The notes below the pieces were generated by a model, which did not search any database, was not told the DNA's origin, and saw only the letters and a list, made by a program, of their open reading frames with translations. From Paludibacter sp. (GTDB lineage Bacteria > Bacteroidota > Bacteroidia > Bacteroidales > Paludibacteraceae), in assembly GCA_029973975.1 (NCBI GenBank), contig JARKQF010000216.1, positions 1 to 45,139 of the forward strand: a DNA stretch of 45,139 nt, given 5' to 3'. This document shows positions 8,989 through 16,089 of this stretch, one piece after another (the first letter of the stretch is position 1; each line of letters begins with the position of its first letter). The translations under genes and the position numbers were made by a program.

Positions 8989-9016
8989 ATTACAATGAAT
9001 ATTTCAACTGGCAAAA
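8985..9016 (-). promoter_or_regulatory. gntR promoter (Bacteroidota type)
   Basis: Minus strand -33 TTTTG (9012-9016), 19-bp spacer, -7 TAATTTTG (8985-8992). Boxes and spacing are the same as in the susC promoter. The leader to the ATG at 8924 is about 50 nt and contains the inverted repeat 8956-8972. Confidence 0.8.
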
Positions 9017-9033
9017 CATTTGGATAATATTTA

Positions 9034-10965
9034 TTAAAATTTCCACCTGATACCCGCATTTCCATATATCCCCGGCTGAATCAATCCGCCATAATCGACA
9101 TAACTTTCATTCAACAGGTTATTGACATCAATATAAATCATCAATCCGGATTTTTCTCTTGCAATACGACAACCGGCAAGCAGATAGGGGCTGTAACCGG
9201 TTAACACATTCGTATCAAAATCGATGTAACTGCCGGCCCTGTCATGATAAGCTACATTCCAGTTTACAGTCACATTTTTCAGTAACTGATGGTGCAACCT
9301 AAAAATTAACTGATGTTTAAGGTAATCAAGTGCGTACTTTGAATCATAACCATTTGCCTGTTTATCGGTGTGTATAAACGAATATGCCAGGTAGATATTC
9401 TTCAGAAATGAATTTGAAAAATGATATCCGGCTGAAACATTCAATCCCGAAGTGTTCAGTTCTGTCAGATTCATGCTTTCCCATTTATCCTGATCCGAAT
9501 AACGTACCCAGTCGATGATGTTATGCCCCATCCGGTAAAATCCTCCGGCCTGTAAATTAAATTTACCATACCCGTATTTTACTCCTGCTTCTGACGTTAA
9601 CGAACTTTCCGGCTTTAGTTCAGAATTTGAAATGTGGGTTGCATTCTGATAATACAAATCTGTAAAAGTTGGTAATCTCGACGCTGTATTTATAGATGTG
9701 TAAACCGTCCAATGCTGGTTTGGCACATAACTCAGATCTGCACCCCAATGATGTTTTAAACCATATTTACCGGTATGTGAAAAAGACGTCCCGGCTGAGA
9801 AATAAAAAGCGCCTAATCCTTTTGAGTAATCGAGATATGCTGTGTTAAGCACCCGGTCGGCTTCTTTGTTGAATTTCTTATTCATTCCTTTTTCAAAATG
9901 ATTTACCGGATGCTTTAATGTATCCGTAATTACACTTCCCAGCACCGTACTGTAAATATGATCATATCGTGAAGAAACACCTGCATCAATTTTACCGAAC
10001 TTGCCGGTATATTCAAGATGCAGGGAACCTCCGGCAACATCAGTCAGGTGATAATTATGATCGGCATACCATGGTTTTTTATTTTGAAAATCACGGAATA
10101 ACTCGAACCGGTCATAATGTCTTCTATATTGGACATCTGCTGCAACATATAGTTTCTTTATCTGTTTCTCCCAACCCAACGAGGCAAATTGGGTACGGGT
10201 ATGTTCAAACTGATTCGGATATTCCTGCGTATAAAAACTGTTTGCTCCGAACGACTTTTGCTGATAACCTGCCTGCAAATCAAATTTACCAGCATTATCA
10301 GGAGTAAAACGGGTGTGAGAAAATAAATTCAGAATATTATAATCTGTGTTTTGAATGTACCCTTTGCTTGACTGATGGGATACGGAAGTAAAATGACTCA
10401 ATTCTTTTTTAGCGCCTCCCAAAGTTAACTTTTGGGTATAAGTGCCAAATGAACCGGCTGTAGCTCCCACTTCAACAGTTCCTTTTCTCTGAGGATTGGT
10501 AACAATATTGATAGCGCCTGAGAAAGCCTGACTGCCATATCTCCTCGCAGCACTTCCCTGTAACACCTCAATCCTTTCAATTTCAGAAAGTTCTACAGGA
10601 ATATTGAGATTGTGATGCCCGGTTTGCTGATCCGTGATATTCACTCCGTTGAGCAATACGAGTACCTGATCAAAAGAACCTCCCCGGATAGATATGTCGG
10701 CCTGGGTTCCTCCCGTGCTCCGTTGACGTACATCTACTCCCGGAATGGTTTTCATGAATGCATCCATACTCAGTGCCGGCATCTGCCTGATTTCAACAGC
10801 CGAAAGCGATTGTAATACTTTGCCTGTTCCGGAGAACTGCCGCTGACGGGTAGCATCTACCTGTAATTCATTTAATTCAATGACAGTGGAATCATTTAAC
10901 CCTAGTCCAAAAATCTGACTTGTCAACCCCAAAAACAGCAAGAAAATTAAAACATTTTTGTTCAT
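9034..10965 (-). CDS. TonB-dependent outer-membrane receptor, BtuB-like
   Basis: A 643-residue receptor with signal peptide (1-20), a plug domain starting almost at once (about 30-150) and a beta-barrel ending in the expected C-terminal Phe (GNAGIRWKF). Plug signatures include IRGGSFDQVLVLLNGV and IERIEVLQGSAARRYGSQAFSGAINIV. It lacks the carboxypeptidase-like N-terminal extension of SusC, so it belongs with the BtuB/siderophore/vitamin type. It is preceded by a small gene and a beta-propeller-like lipoprotein on the same strand, hinting at a receptor plus surface-lipoprotein pair. I see no cobalamin riboswitch or Fur-like motif upstream, so the substrate is unknown. A terminator-like hairpin ends 24 nt before the start codon. 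Confidence 0.93.
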   Translation of the reverse strand: MNKNVLIFLLFLGLTSQIFGLGLNDSTVIELNELQVDATRQRQFSGTGKVLQSLSAVEIRQMPALSMDAFMKTIPGVDVRQRSTGGTQADISIRGGSFDQVLVLLNGVNITDQQTGHHNLNIPVELSEIERIEVLQGSAARRYGSQAFSGAINIVTNPQRKGTVEVGATAGSFGTYTQKLTLGGAKKELSHFTSVSHQSSKGYIQNTDYNILNLFSHTRFTPDNAGKFDLQAGYQQKSFGANSFYTQEYPNQFEHTRTQFASLGWEKQIKKLYVAADVQYRRHYDRFELFRDFQNKKPWYADHNYHLTDVAGGSLHLEYTGKFGKIDAGVSSRYDHIYSTVLGSVITDTLKHPVNHFEKGMNKKFNKEADRVLNTAYLDYSKGLGAFYFSAGTSFSHTGKYGLKHHWGADLSYVPNQHWTVYTSINTASRLPTFTDLYYQNATHISNSELKPESSLTSEAGVKYGYGKFNLQAGGFYRMGHNIIDWVRYSDQDKWESMNLTELNTSGLNVSAGYHFSNSFLKNIYLAYSFIHTDKQANGYDSKYALDYLKHQLIFRLHHQLLKNVTVNWNVAYHDRAGSYIDFDTNVLTGYSPYLLAGCRIAREKSGLMIYIDVNNLLNESYVDYGGLIQPGIYGNAGIRWKF

Positions 10966-10988
10966 ACGTTTAAATTTTATAAAATAAA

Positions 10989-11024
10989 AAACGGTTAAAA
11001 CAGCCTAAACTGCTCTAACCGTTT
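10989..11024 (-). terminator. Terminator-like hairpin overlapping the small gene's stop, before the TonB receptor
   Basis: A 9-bp perfect inverted repeat, AAACGGTTA (10989-10997) and TAACCGTTT (11016-11024), with an 18-nt loop containing a CAG/CTG inner pair. On the minus strand it is followed by a T-rich stretch (TTTTTTATTTT). The stop codon of the 112-residue gene (11005-11007) lies in the loop. Only 23 bp separate the hairpin from the receptor ATG, leaving little room for a separate promoter, so it may act as an attenuator. Confidence 0.72.
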
Positions 11025-11343
11025 GGTTAATAAAATATATATACATCAAATCCGCCGCTTCAGCATATTGTGAAGCAGGAACTGAAATAATTCCTGTTGC
11101 CAATAAAAAATCTGTCGTTAATCTATCCGGTTCGTATTCCGAATCAGACACATCATCCCCGGATTGCTCTGTAAATACCCTGTCCAATCTTTCGAAACCA
11201 CGGAACAAGGTTTGTCCCGCCATCCCGATTTTCAGATTACCGATAGAGATTGTTTTTCCCAGACTGGCAAATACAGCATAGGTTTTTCGTGTCCAACGCC
11301 GGAAACGAACAGCCTTATTGATATGGACGCCCTTATATAACAT
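11005..11343 (-). CDS. Small conserved-looking protein of unknown function
   Basis: A 112-residue cytosolic-looking protein with no signal peptide or membrane segment. The N-terminus is basic and aromatic (KAVRFRRWTRKTYAVFASLG), followed by a short hydrophobic turn (ISIGNLKIG), an acidic middle (SGDDVSDSEYEPD) and a hydrophobic tail. I recall short Bacteroidales proteins with the pattern RxWxRKxYAVFxSLGK near TonB receptors, but cannot name a family or function. It starts 4 bp after the lipoprotein gene stops and lies upstream of the receptor on the same strand, so it is most likely co-transcribed. Its stop codon sits in the loop of a terminator-like hairpin. Coding is supported by normal codon use and tight spacing. 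Confidence 0.65.
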   Translation of the reverse strand: MLYKGVHINKAVRFRRWTRKTYAVFASLGKTISIGNLKIGMAGQTLFRGFERLDRVFTEQSGDDVSDSEYEPDRLTTDFLLATGIISVPASQYAEAADLMYIYFINQTVRAV

Positions 11344-11347
11344 TAAT

Positions 11348-12742
11348 TTATTTTCTGATAAAAGTCATCCGGTTTAACCTGCCAACCCACACATCGGAGA
11401 ATACATTAGTACTGTTTCGTCCTCCCAGCAAATAAATATTATGATTGGTCGTATTATGAATAACAGACTGATAACTCCTTGGCTGATACGTTATTGATTG
11501 CTCCGAATCAACTATAACATTGAATACACTGTCTGTGTTTCTCCATGTTAATCCTTCGTCAATAGACTCCTTATACCCTTTATCAACTACATTTCCGTTC
11601 TTATCCATCCCTCCGAACAACAACAACTTATTATCATAATAAATCAACGACACTCCCGAGAGAGCGGTTAAGTCTAATTTATCTTTGGAGAACTCGACCC
11701 ACTTATAGTTGTTGCTTATTCCCTTCTCTACACTCCATTTTGTTGAAAGCAGCTTCCCGTTCAATGTATTTCCGCCAATCACCAGGGCTTTGGATTTATT
11801 GGTTCTTGTGCTGAAAGCCAAAGCTGCATAATCGACAACCGGAAAATCAGACGGAATCGTATCGCCCATTAGCCATGCAGATCCATCCTGAGAAGTTGCA
11901 AAATAATATTTCGAATTTGCATCCTGCCTGAATAAGCTCCACAAATTATTATCTAATACAAAAAACAGATTTTTAATCGTGTACCCGGTAACACCCGGAT
12001 TTAATCCGCTCCAGTTCTGACCATCTGCAGAGCTATAAAGCAATCCGTCTTCACCAGTCAGATATAATTTGTTGTTGAAAGCTGTTATTGACTGAAGTTT
12101 ACCATTCGCGGGCAAACCTGTAACAGCAGTATAAACCCAATTTACACCATTATCCGATGTATACAGGTAGTTCGTGAGATCGGCATTCACATAAAACAAA
12201 TACTTTCCATTGAAGAACACACCCTTCTGAGCATTCATACCATGCGTATAAATCTGATTGACTTTCTTTTGCCACACATACAATTCAGGTTGAATCTGAT
12301 GAACATTTACCTTAATCCGGTATGAGCAGGAGTCGGTTCCGTTTTGTGCTATATTCACTACCCTCAAAACCCGGGTAAAATCAACGGTATCTTTTCCTGT
12401 CAGAAGCATTGTATCCAAACCAGTATTAAGTGTATCTTTCATAATAAGATACGCATAAGAGGAACTCTTAAAGGAGAATGTAGGGAATACGCTGTCTATA
12501 CGTATCTGATAAGCCAAAGAATCCAGATTGACAATTACGGAATCACGCAGGACAGAATCATAAATCAATGAAAAAGCGGCACTCTCCAAACCGGGAATAC
12601 TATCATTTTTAGAAAACTTCAGCGATACAAAATACGGATTATCAGAAAACTTAATTTCATCCTTATCTTTATCCCACAAACAGGAACTAAGCACACTAAT
12701 GGCTACAATGAATATCAGAAACCTGTAAAAGTAATTCTTCAT
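11348..12742 (-). CDS. Beta-propeller-like lipoprotein (DUF6242-like), probable receptor partner
   Basis: A 464-residue lipoprotein with lipobox LSSC (C21). The start is set at 12742 (MKNYFYRF) rather than an in-frame ATG at 12796, because a -7 promoter element (12766-12773) lies between them and the shorter form has a proper signal peptide. Residues about 25-150 form an N-terminal domain rich in DSV and LDS repeats. From about 160 on there are propeller-type blades: YTSDNGVNWVYT, YSSADGQNWSGL, ATSQDGSAWLM, LLLFGGMDKNG and IYLLGGRNSTNVFSDVW (kelch/BNR-like). This layout matches what I recall as DUF6242 proteins. It heads a unit with the small protein and the TonB receptor, so a surface ligand-binding role like BtuG's for BtuB is a reasonable inference, not shown. 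Confidence 0.78.
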   Translation of the reverse strand: MKNYFYRFLIFIVAISVLSSCLWDKDKDEIKFSDNPYFVSLKFSKNDSIPGLESAAFSLIYDSVLRDSVIVNLDSLAYQIRIDSVFPTFSFKSSSYAYLIMKDTLNTGLDTMLLTGKDTVDFTRVLRVVNIAQNGTDSCSYRIKVNVHQIQPELYVWQKKVNQIYTHGMNAQKGVFFNGKYLFYVNADLTNYLYTSDNGVNWVYTAVTGLPANGKLQSITAFNNKLYLTGEDGLLYSSADGQNWSGLNPGVTGYTIKNLFFVLDNNLWSLFRQDANSKYYFATSQDGSAWLMGDTIPSDFPVVDYAALAFSTRTNKSKALVIGGNTLNGKLLSTKWSVEKGISNNYKWVEFSKDKLDLTALSGVSLIYYDNKLLLFGGMDKNGNVVDKGYKESIDEGLTWRNTDSVFNVIVDSEQSITYQPRSYQSVIHNTTNHNIYLLGGRNSTNVFSDVWVGRLNRMTFIRK

Positions 12743-12765
12743 ATTATATTTGAAATTTTGAAAGG

Positions 12766-12773
12766 CAAAAGTA
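12766..12773 (-). promoter_or_regulatory. -7 element before the propeller lipoprotein gene
   Basis: TACTTTTG on the minus strand, 24 bp upstream of the chosen ATG at 12742. I see no good -33 box at the matching distance, so only the -7 part is supported. Confidence 0.5.
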
Positions 12774-12840
12774 ATAACAAAATACCTGTTAATCATCCCT
12801 TTCTCCGAATATTTATATTTTTTAAATCTTATCAGCTGAT

Positions 12841-13605
12841 TTACCTGCTCAATTCAACGGTAACCGGACAATGATCGGAATGCACTGCATCCACTAAAAT
12901 TTCCGCATTTGTCAGCCGGTTTCGCAACGGTTCGCTTACCCAGTGGTAATCAATGCGCCAACCGGCATTCCGGAAACGGGCGCCTCCACGGTAGCTCCAC
13001 CAACTGTATTTTTCGGGACTCGAATCAAAAACCCGGAATGAATCAATCATTCCACTTGCTTCGTACCGGTCCAGCCACTCACGTTCTTCCGGTAAGAAAC
13101 CGGAAACCCCGATTTGCCGTTCAGGGTGATTAATGTCGATGGGTTTGTGACAAATATTGTAATCTCCGCAAACAACCAAGTTGGGTCTTGTCGTTCTCAG
13201 TTCGGTAATAAAAGGCAGAAACGCCTCCAGAAAATCCATCTTGAAGGCCTGTCTTTCATCGCCGGATGATCCGGAAGGAATATATACACTAATGACCGAC
13301 AAATCGCCAAAGTCGGCTCTGATCACACGTCCTTCTGCATCATACCGCGGATGGTTCATACCGATCACTACATTATCCGGAGCAACTTTTGTCAGGATGG
13401 CCACTCCGCTGTATCCTTTTTTTTCAGCTGAATGCAAATAGGTCGTATAACCCATCTCAGCGAACAACATAGTATCAACCTGATCTGGCTGCGCTTTCGT
13501 TTCCTGCAGGCACAGCACATCAGGATCAGCCTCTTTGAGCCATCCCGCGAAATCTTTCGTGAGCGCCGCCCGTATACCGTTTACGTTATAAGAAATTATC
13601 TTCAT
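12841..13605 (-). CDS. xth: Exodeoxyribonuclease III (AP endonuclease)
   Basis: A 254-residue full-length enzyme of the EEP nuclease fold, acting in base-excision repair on abasic sites and 3' ends. Motifs in order: MKIISYNVNGIRAA at the start, LCLQETKAQ with the metal-binding Glu (E35), the YIPSGSSGDERQ loop, CGDYNICHKPIDI with the catalytic Asp/Asn, IDYHWVS, and the terminal SDHCPVTVEL carrying the catalytic Asp-His. The length matches the usual 250-270 residues. It is the last gene before the propeller lipoprotein unit and 175 bp downstream of mlaF. The intervening space has repeats, so it is probably transcribed separately. Confidence 0.96.
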   Translation of the reverse strand: MKIISYNVNGIRAALTKDFAGWLKEADPDVLCLQETKAQPDQVDTMLFAEMGYTTYLHSAEKKGYSGVAILTKVAPDNVVIGMNHPRYDAEGRVIRADFGDLSVISVYIPSGSSGDERQAFKMDFLEAFLPFITELRTTRPNLVVCGDYNICHKPIDINHPERQIGVSGFLPEEREWLDRYEASGMIDSFRVFDSSPEKYSWWSYRGGARFRNAGWRIDYHWVSEPLRNRLTNAEILVDAVHSDHCPVTVELSR

Positions 13606-13666
13606 CTTTTATTTCGTTTTTAAATCACAAAAGGAAACTAAGGAAACACAAAAGAATATTTTAAAC

Positions 13667-13692
13667 CATATAAGGCATATAAGGCATATAAG
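13667..13692. repeat. Short tandem repeat, 9-bp unit CATATAAGG x 2.9
   Basis: Two full copies and a third of 8 bp, CATATAAGG/CATATAAGG/CATATAAG. It sits in the 174-bp space between xth and mlaF, next to CACAAAAG-rich sequence resembling that between tig and clpP. Confidence 0.85.
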
Positions 13693-13745
13693 TTACATAT
13701 AAACAATTTACAATTTACTATTCGGTCACCAGTCGCCAGACGCCG

Positions 13746-13762
13746 CTATTAGTTATTCGCTA
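13746..13762 (+). repeat. 17-bp repeat, left copy of an inverted pair
   Basis: CTATTAGTTATTCGCTA, the exact reverse complement of 16060-16076. The two copies lie about 2.3 kb apart, on either side of mlaF-mlaE-rplS. Both sit in low-complexity intergenic sequence built of similar CTATTAG/TAATAG words. Confidence 0.85.
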
Positions 13763-13779
13763 TTAGCTACTAACCACTA

Positions 13780-14538
13780 TTATAAGTTCGCCTTTTTCAC
13801 CATCTTATAAAGGTTAGAAGCAAACACGAAATTATTCAACTCTTCATTATCAACATGAAAAATATCATTTTTGTTCCCTTCCCAGGCTTTTTCTCCTTTA
13901 TTTATAAAGATAATATGTTCACCGATTTCCATCACGGAATTCATATCGTGGGAATTGATGATAGTAGTAATATTAAATTCCCGCGTGATTTCACTGATCA
14001 ACTGATCGATAATCAACGACGTTTTAGGATCCAGGCCGGAATTTGGCTCATCACAAAAAAGGTATTTCGGTTGCAGGGCGATCGCACGCGCGATGGCCAC
14101 CCTTTTCTGCATACCACCACTGATTTCGGAAGGAGCCAACTGATAGGAATGCTCCGGCAGATTCACCCGGCGCAGACAGGTAACCGCCCTCTCCCTCATT
14201 TCCTCTTTTGTGGTTTTAGAAAACATTTCCAGCGGATACATCACATTTTCGAGCACACTCAGGGAATCGAACAAAGCGGAACCCTGGAAAAGCATACCCA
14301 CCTCCCGGCGCAGGTGACGAATATCACTCATGCGCATATCCGGCAAATTACGACCATCGTATTCAATCCGTCCCTTGTCGATCCGGTGCAGCCCGATGAT
14401 ACTTTTCATCAGCACCGTTTTCCCGGAACCACTTGCCCCGATGATCATGTTGGTTTTTCCGGCTTCGAACACCGCCGAAACATTTTTCAACACGTGATTG
14501 TCGCCGAAGGTTTTATCTACGTTTGTTACTGTTATCAT
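13780..14538 (-). CDS. mlaF: ABC transporter ATPase, MlaF/Mkl-like
   Basis: A 252-residue ABC ATPase. Walker A GASGSGKT (34-41), signature ISGGMQKRVAIARAI, Walker B KYLFCDEPNSGLDP and the H-loop IINSHDMNSV are all present. The upstream neighbour is an MlaE-type permease, so the pair would drive phospholipid or hydrophobic-molecule transport across the cell envelope. The MlaD-like MCE protein that normally completes the complex is not in this window. The gene is 71 bp downstream of mlaE on the same strand, and the gap carries a small palindromic repeat. The family assignment is strong; the transport direction and lipid are not readable here. Confidence 0.92.
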   Translation of the reverse strand: MITVTNVDKTFGDNHVLKNVSAVFEAGKTNMIIGASGSGKTVLMKSIIGLHRIDKGRIEYDGRNLPDMRMSDIRHLRREVGMLFQGSALFDSLSVLENVMYPLEMFSKTTKEEMRERAVTCLRRVNLPEHSYQLAPSEISGGMQKRVAIARAIALQPKYLFCDEPNSGLDPKTSLIIDQLISEITREFNITTIINSHDMNSVMEIGEHIIFINKGEKAWEGNKNDIFHVDNEELNNFVFASNLYKMVKKANL

Positions 14539-14571
14539 TGTTATGTGTAAAAATATCTGTTGTTAACTTAA

Positions 14572-14595
14572 AGACGCAATGAATTGCGTCTCTAC
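14572..14595. repeat. Palindromic intergenic repeat (GACGCAAT/ATTGCGTC)
   Basis: AGACGCAAT-GA-ATTGCGTCT, a 9-bp stem with 2-nt loop, followed by CTAC. It resembles the GTAGAGACGCAAT-type dispersed palindromes seen in several Bacteroidota genomes, with the left end truncated. It lies between mlaE and mlaF inside the likely transcript. Confidence 0.75.
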
Positions 14596-14609
14596 CGCAA
14601 ACACGAAAA

Positions 14610-15350
14610 TTAATTCAACATGACGTTTGTAATCAACAAATTGAAAAACAAAATCAGGATACTGCTGTTAACCACTGCATTGGTACTGGCTTTACCCACA
14701 TCGAGCGCCCCTCCGTACGCATAATAACCGTAATACGCAGCAACCGATGCAATTAAAAACGCGAATACCAGCGACTTGACTAATGAATAAAACACGTAAT
14801 AGGGGATAAATGCGTATTGTATCCCGAGCAGATAATCCGCCGTCGTTATTATATCACTGAACACTCCTACCAAATAACCACCGACGAGTCCGATACCCAT
14901 ACTGAAAATTACCAGGAAAGGCATCATGAAGACGAAAGCCACGATTTTAGGCAGGATGAGGTAATTTGCCGAATTAACGCCCATAATTTCCAGCGCGTCA
15001 ATCTGCTCGGTAATACGCATAGTACCTATTTCCGAGGCGATATTCGACCCGATTTTGCCCGCGAGAATCAAACACAGGATGGTCGATGAAAATTCGAGTA
15101 ACAGGGTATCGCGTGTCACCAGACCCGTACTGTAAGTGGGCAACATGGGGTTTTCCGTATTCAGTTTCGTTTGTATCGTCATGATAGCTCCGATAAATAC
15201 TGAAATAATAATCACGATGGGCAAGGATTGCAATCCCAGCTTTTCCAGTTCTTTCGGAAGTTGCCGGAAAAACATACGCCACCGGTCGGGAAAGACCATC
15301 ACCCGCTTCATGAGTAAAACATATTTTCCGGTATCCTGAAAAATATTCAT
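14610..15350 (-). CDS. mlaE: MlaE-type ABC permease
   Basis: A 246-residue inner-membrane permease with about five to six membrane segments. The MlaE family core is clear: GAIMTIQTKLN, then LAGKIGSNIASEIGTMRITEQIDALEIMGVNS, which is the conserved coupling region contacting the ATPase, followed by PKIVAFVFMMPFLVIFS. It works with MlaF and an MCE-domain protein in lipid trafficking between the membranes. It is the first gene of the mlaE-mlaF pair, with a TATATTTG -7 element about 48 bp upstream. Length is typical of the family. Confidence 0.94.
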   Translation of the reverse strand: MNIFQDTGKYVLLMKRVMVFPDRWRMFFRQLPKELEKLGLQSLPIVIIISVFIGAIMTIQTKLNTENPMLPTYSTGLVTRDTLLLEFSSTILCLILAGKIGSNIASEIGTMRITEQIDALEIMGVNSANYLILPKIVAFVFMMPFLVIFSMGIGLVGGYLVGVFSDIITTADYLLGIQYAFIPYYVFYSLVKSLVFAFLIASVAAYYGYYAYGGALDVGKASTNAVVNSSILILFFNLLITNVMLN

Positions 15351-15397
15351 TGTTTCTGAATTTGTAGGTTATTGTATGTAAGTATTACTTAAGAATG

Positions 15398-15405
15398 CAA
15401 ATATA
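15398..15405 (-). promoter_or_regulatory. -7 element before mlaE
   Basis: TATATTTG on the minus strand (fits TAnnTTTG), 47 bp before the mlaE ATG and downstream of the rplS terminator. No convincing -33 box. Confidence 0.45.
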
Positions 15406-15455
15406 CTGTTTTTGCATTTATTTTTCGTCAGTTTTCGGCAGGATGTTTAAAAACA

Positions 15456-15493
15456 AAGAGAGAGAAATCCGGATTTCCAAATTTCTCTCTCTT
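15456..15493 (-). terminator. Intrinsic terminator of rplS
   Basis: A 13-bp perfect inverted repeat, AAGAGAGAGAAAT (15456-15468) and ATTTCTCTCTCTT (15481-15493), with a 12-nt loop. On the minus strand it is followed by TTTGTTTTT. It lies 22 bp past the rplS stop. Confidence 0.88.
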
Positions 15494-15515
15494 GTTTTCC
15501 TGATCGCGGATAAAA

Positions 15516-15863
15516 TTACACGCGTCTTTCTTTAATTCTGGCTTTTTTACCGGTAAGTGCACGTAAATAGTACAGTTTAGCACGACGTACTTTACCGAAT
15601 TTGTTCACAGTGATTTTGTCAATGAAAGGAGAATCCATCGGGAAGATACGCTCAACACCAATGTTTCCTGACATTTTACGAACTGTAAAGCGTTTGTTCC
15701 CCTGATGTCCTGAGACTTTGATTACATCTCCACGGAACTCCTGAATACGCTCTTTGTTACCTTCTTTGATTCGATAAGCAACAGTAACAGTATCACCTGC
15801 TTTGAATGACGGGTGATTGTTTTCAACCAAAAACGCCTGTTCAGCAACTTTAATTAAATCCAT
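15516..15863 (-). CDS. rplS: 50S ribosomal protein L19
   Basis: 115 residues from MDLIKVAE. An upstream in-frame ATG (15893) is less likely, because L19 proteins begin near this point and the alternative adds ten unrelated residues. Family hallmarks: [26 protein letters not shown], then the conserved [17 protein letters not shown] and [25 protein letters not shown]19 sits at the 30S-50S interface. Transcribed alone: canonical promoter at 15948-15979, leader of about 75 nt, strong terminator just downstream. Confidence 0.97.
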   Translation of the reverse strand: MDLIKVAEQAFLVENNHPSFKAGDTVTVAYRIKEGNKERIQEFRGDVIKVSGHQGNKRFTVRKMSGNIGVERIFPMDSPFIDKITVNKFGKVRRAKLYYLRALTGKKARIKERRV

Positions 15864-15947
15864 TATTCTTAATTTTGATATTAAATCTTTCACGCAATAT
15901 TCACAGTTCTCACTTAGCTGTCAGAGATTGGGCAAAAAATCGGACTG

Positions 15948-15979
15948 CAAAGGTAAAACTTTTTTCGGAATATGCAAAA
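15948..15979 (-). promoter_or_regulatory. rplS promoter (canonical Bacteroidota)
   Basis: Minus strand -33 TTTTG (15975-15979), 19-bp spacer, -7 TACCTTTG (15948-15955). Best consensus match in the window, as expected for a ribosomal gene. The start would lie near 15940, about 75 nt before the L19 ATG. Confidence 0.85.
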
Positions 15980-16059
15980 GGGAGGGGGAAAACTTACTGC
16001 AATCGTAATTAGCGAAAGCTTCAGGAGCGGAGAAGTGAAAACGGAAGACGGAGAGCGAA

Positions 16060-16076
16060 TAGCGAATAACTAATAG
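16060..16076 (-). repeat. 17-bp repeat, right copy of an inverted pair
   Basis: TAGCGAATAACTAATAG on the plus strand, the reverse complement of 13746-13762. It is embedded in a longer low-complexity run (16021-16090) of related words such as GCGAATAGCGAATAACTAATAGTG. Confidence 0.85.
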
Positions 16077-16089
16077 TGAATAGTGAAAT

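Noticed and set aside
10966..11347. Cobalamin riboswitch before the BtuB-like receptor
   Set aside because: No B12-box or GCCACTG-type motif was found on the minus strand; the region reads as a normal coding gene followed by a simple hairpin.
13621..13692. Possible CRISPR-like array in the xth-mlaF space
   Set aside because: The repeat unit is 9 bp in direct tandem with no spacers and no cas gene nearby.
13855..14550. A 231-codon open frame on the plus strand opposite mlaF
   Set aside because: It is antisense to a full-length ABC ATPase with all motifs; the translation is rich in His, Phe and Thr and resembles no protein family.
13746..16076. Composite transposon or insertion sequence formed by the 17-bp inverted repeats
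   Set aside because: There is no transposase or target-site duplication, and the enclosed genes are core functions (mlaF, mlaE, rplS).
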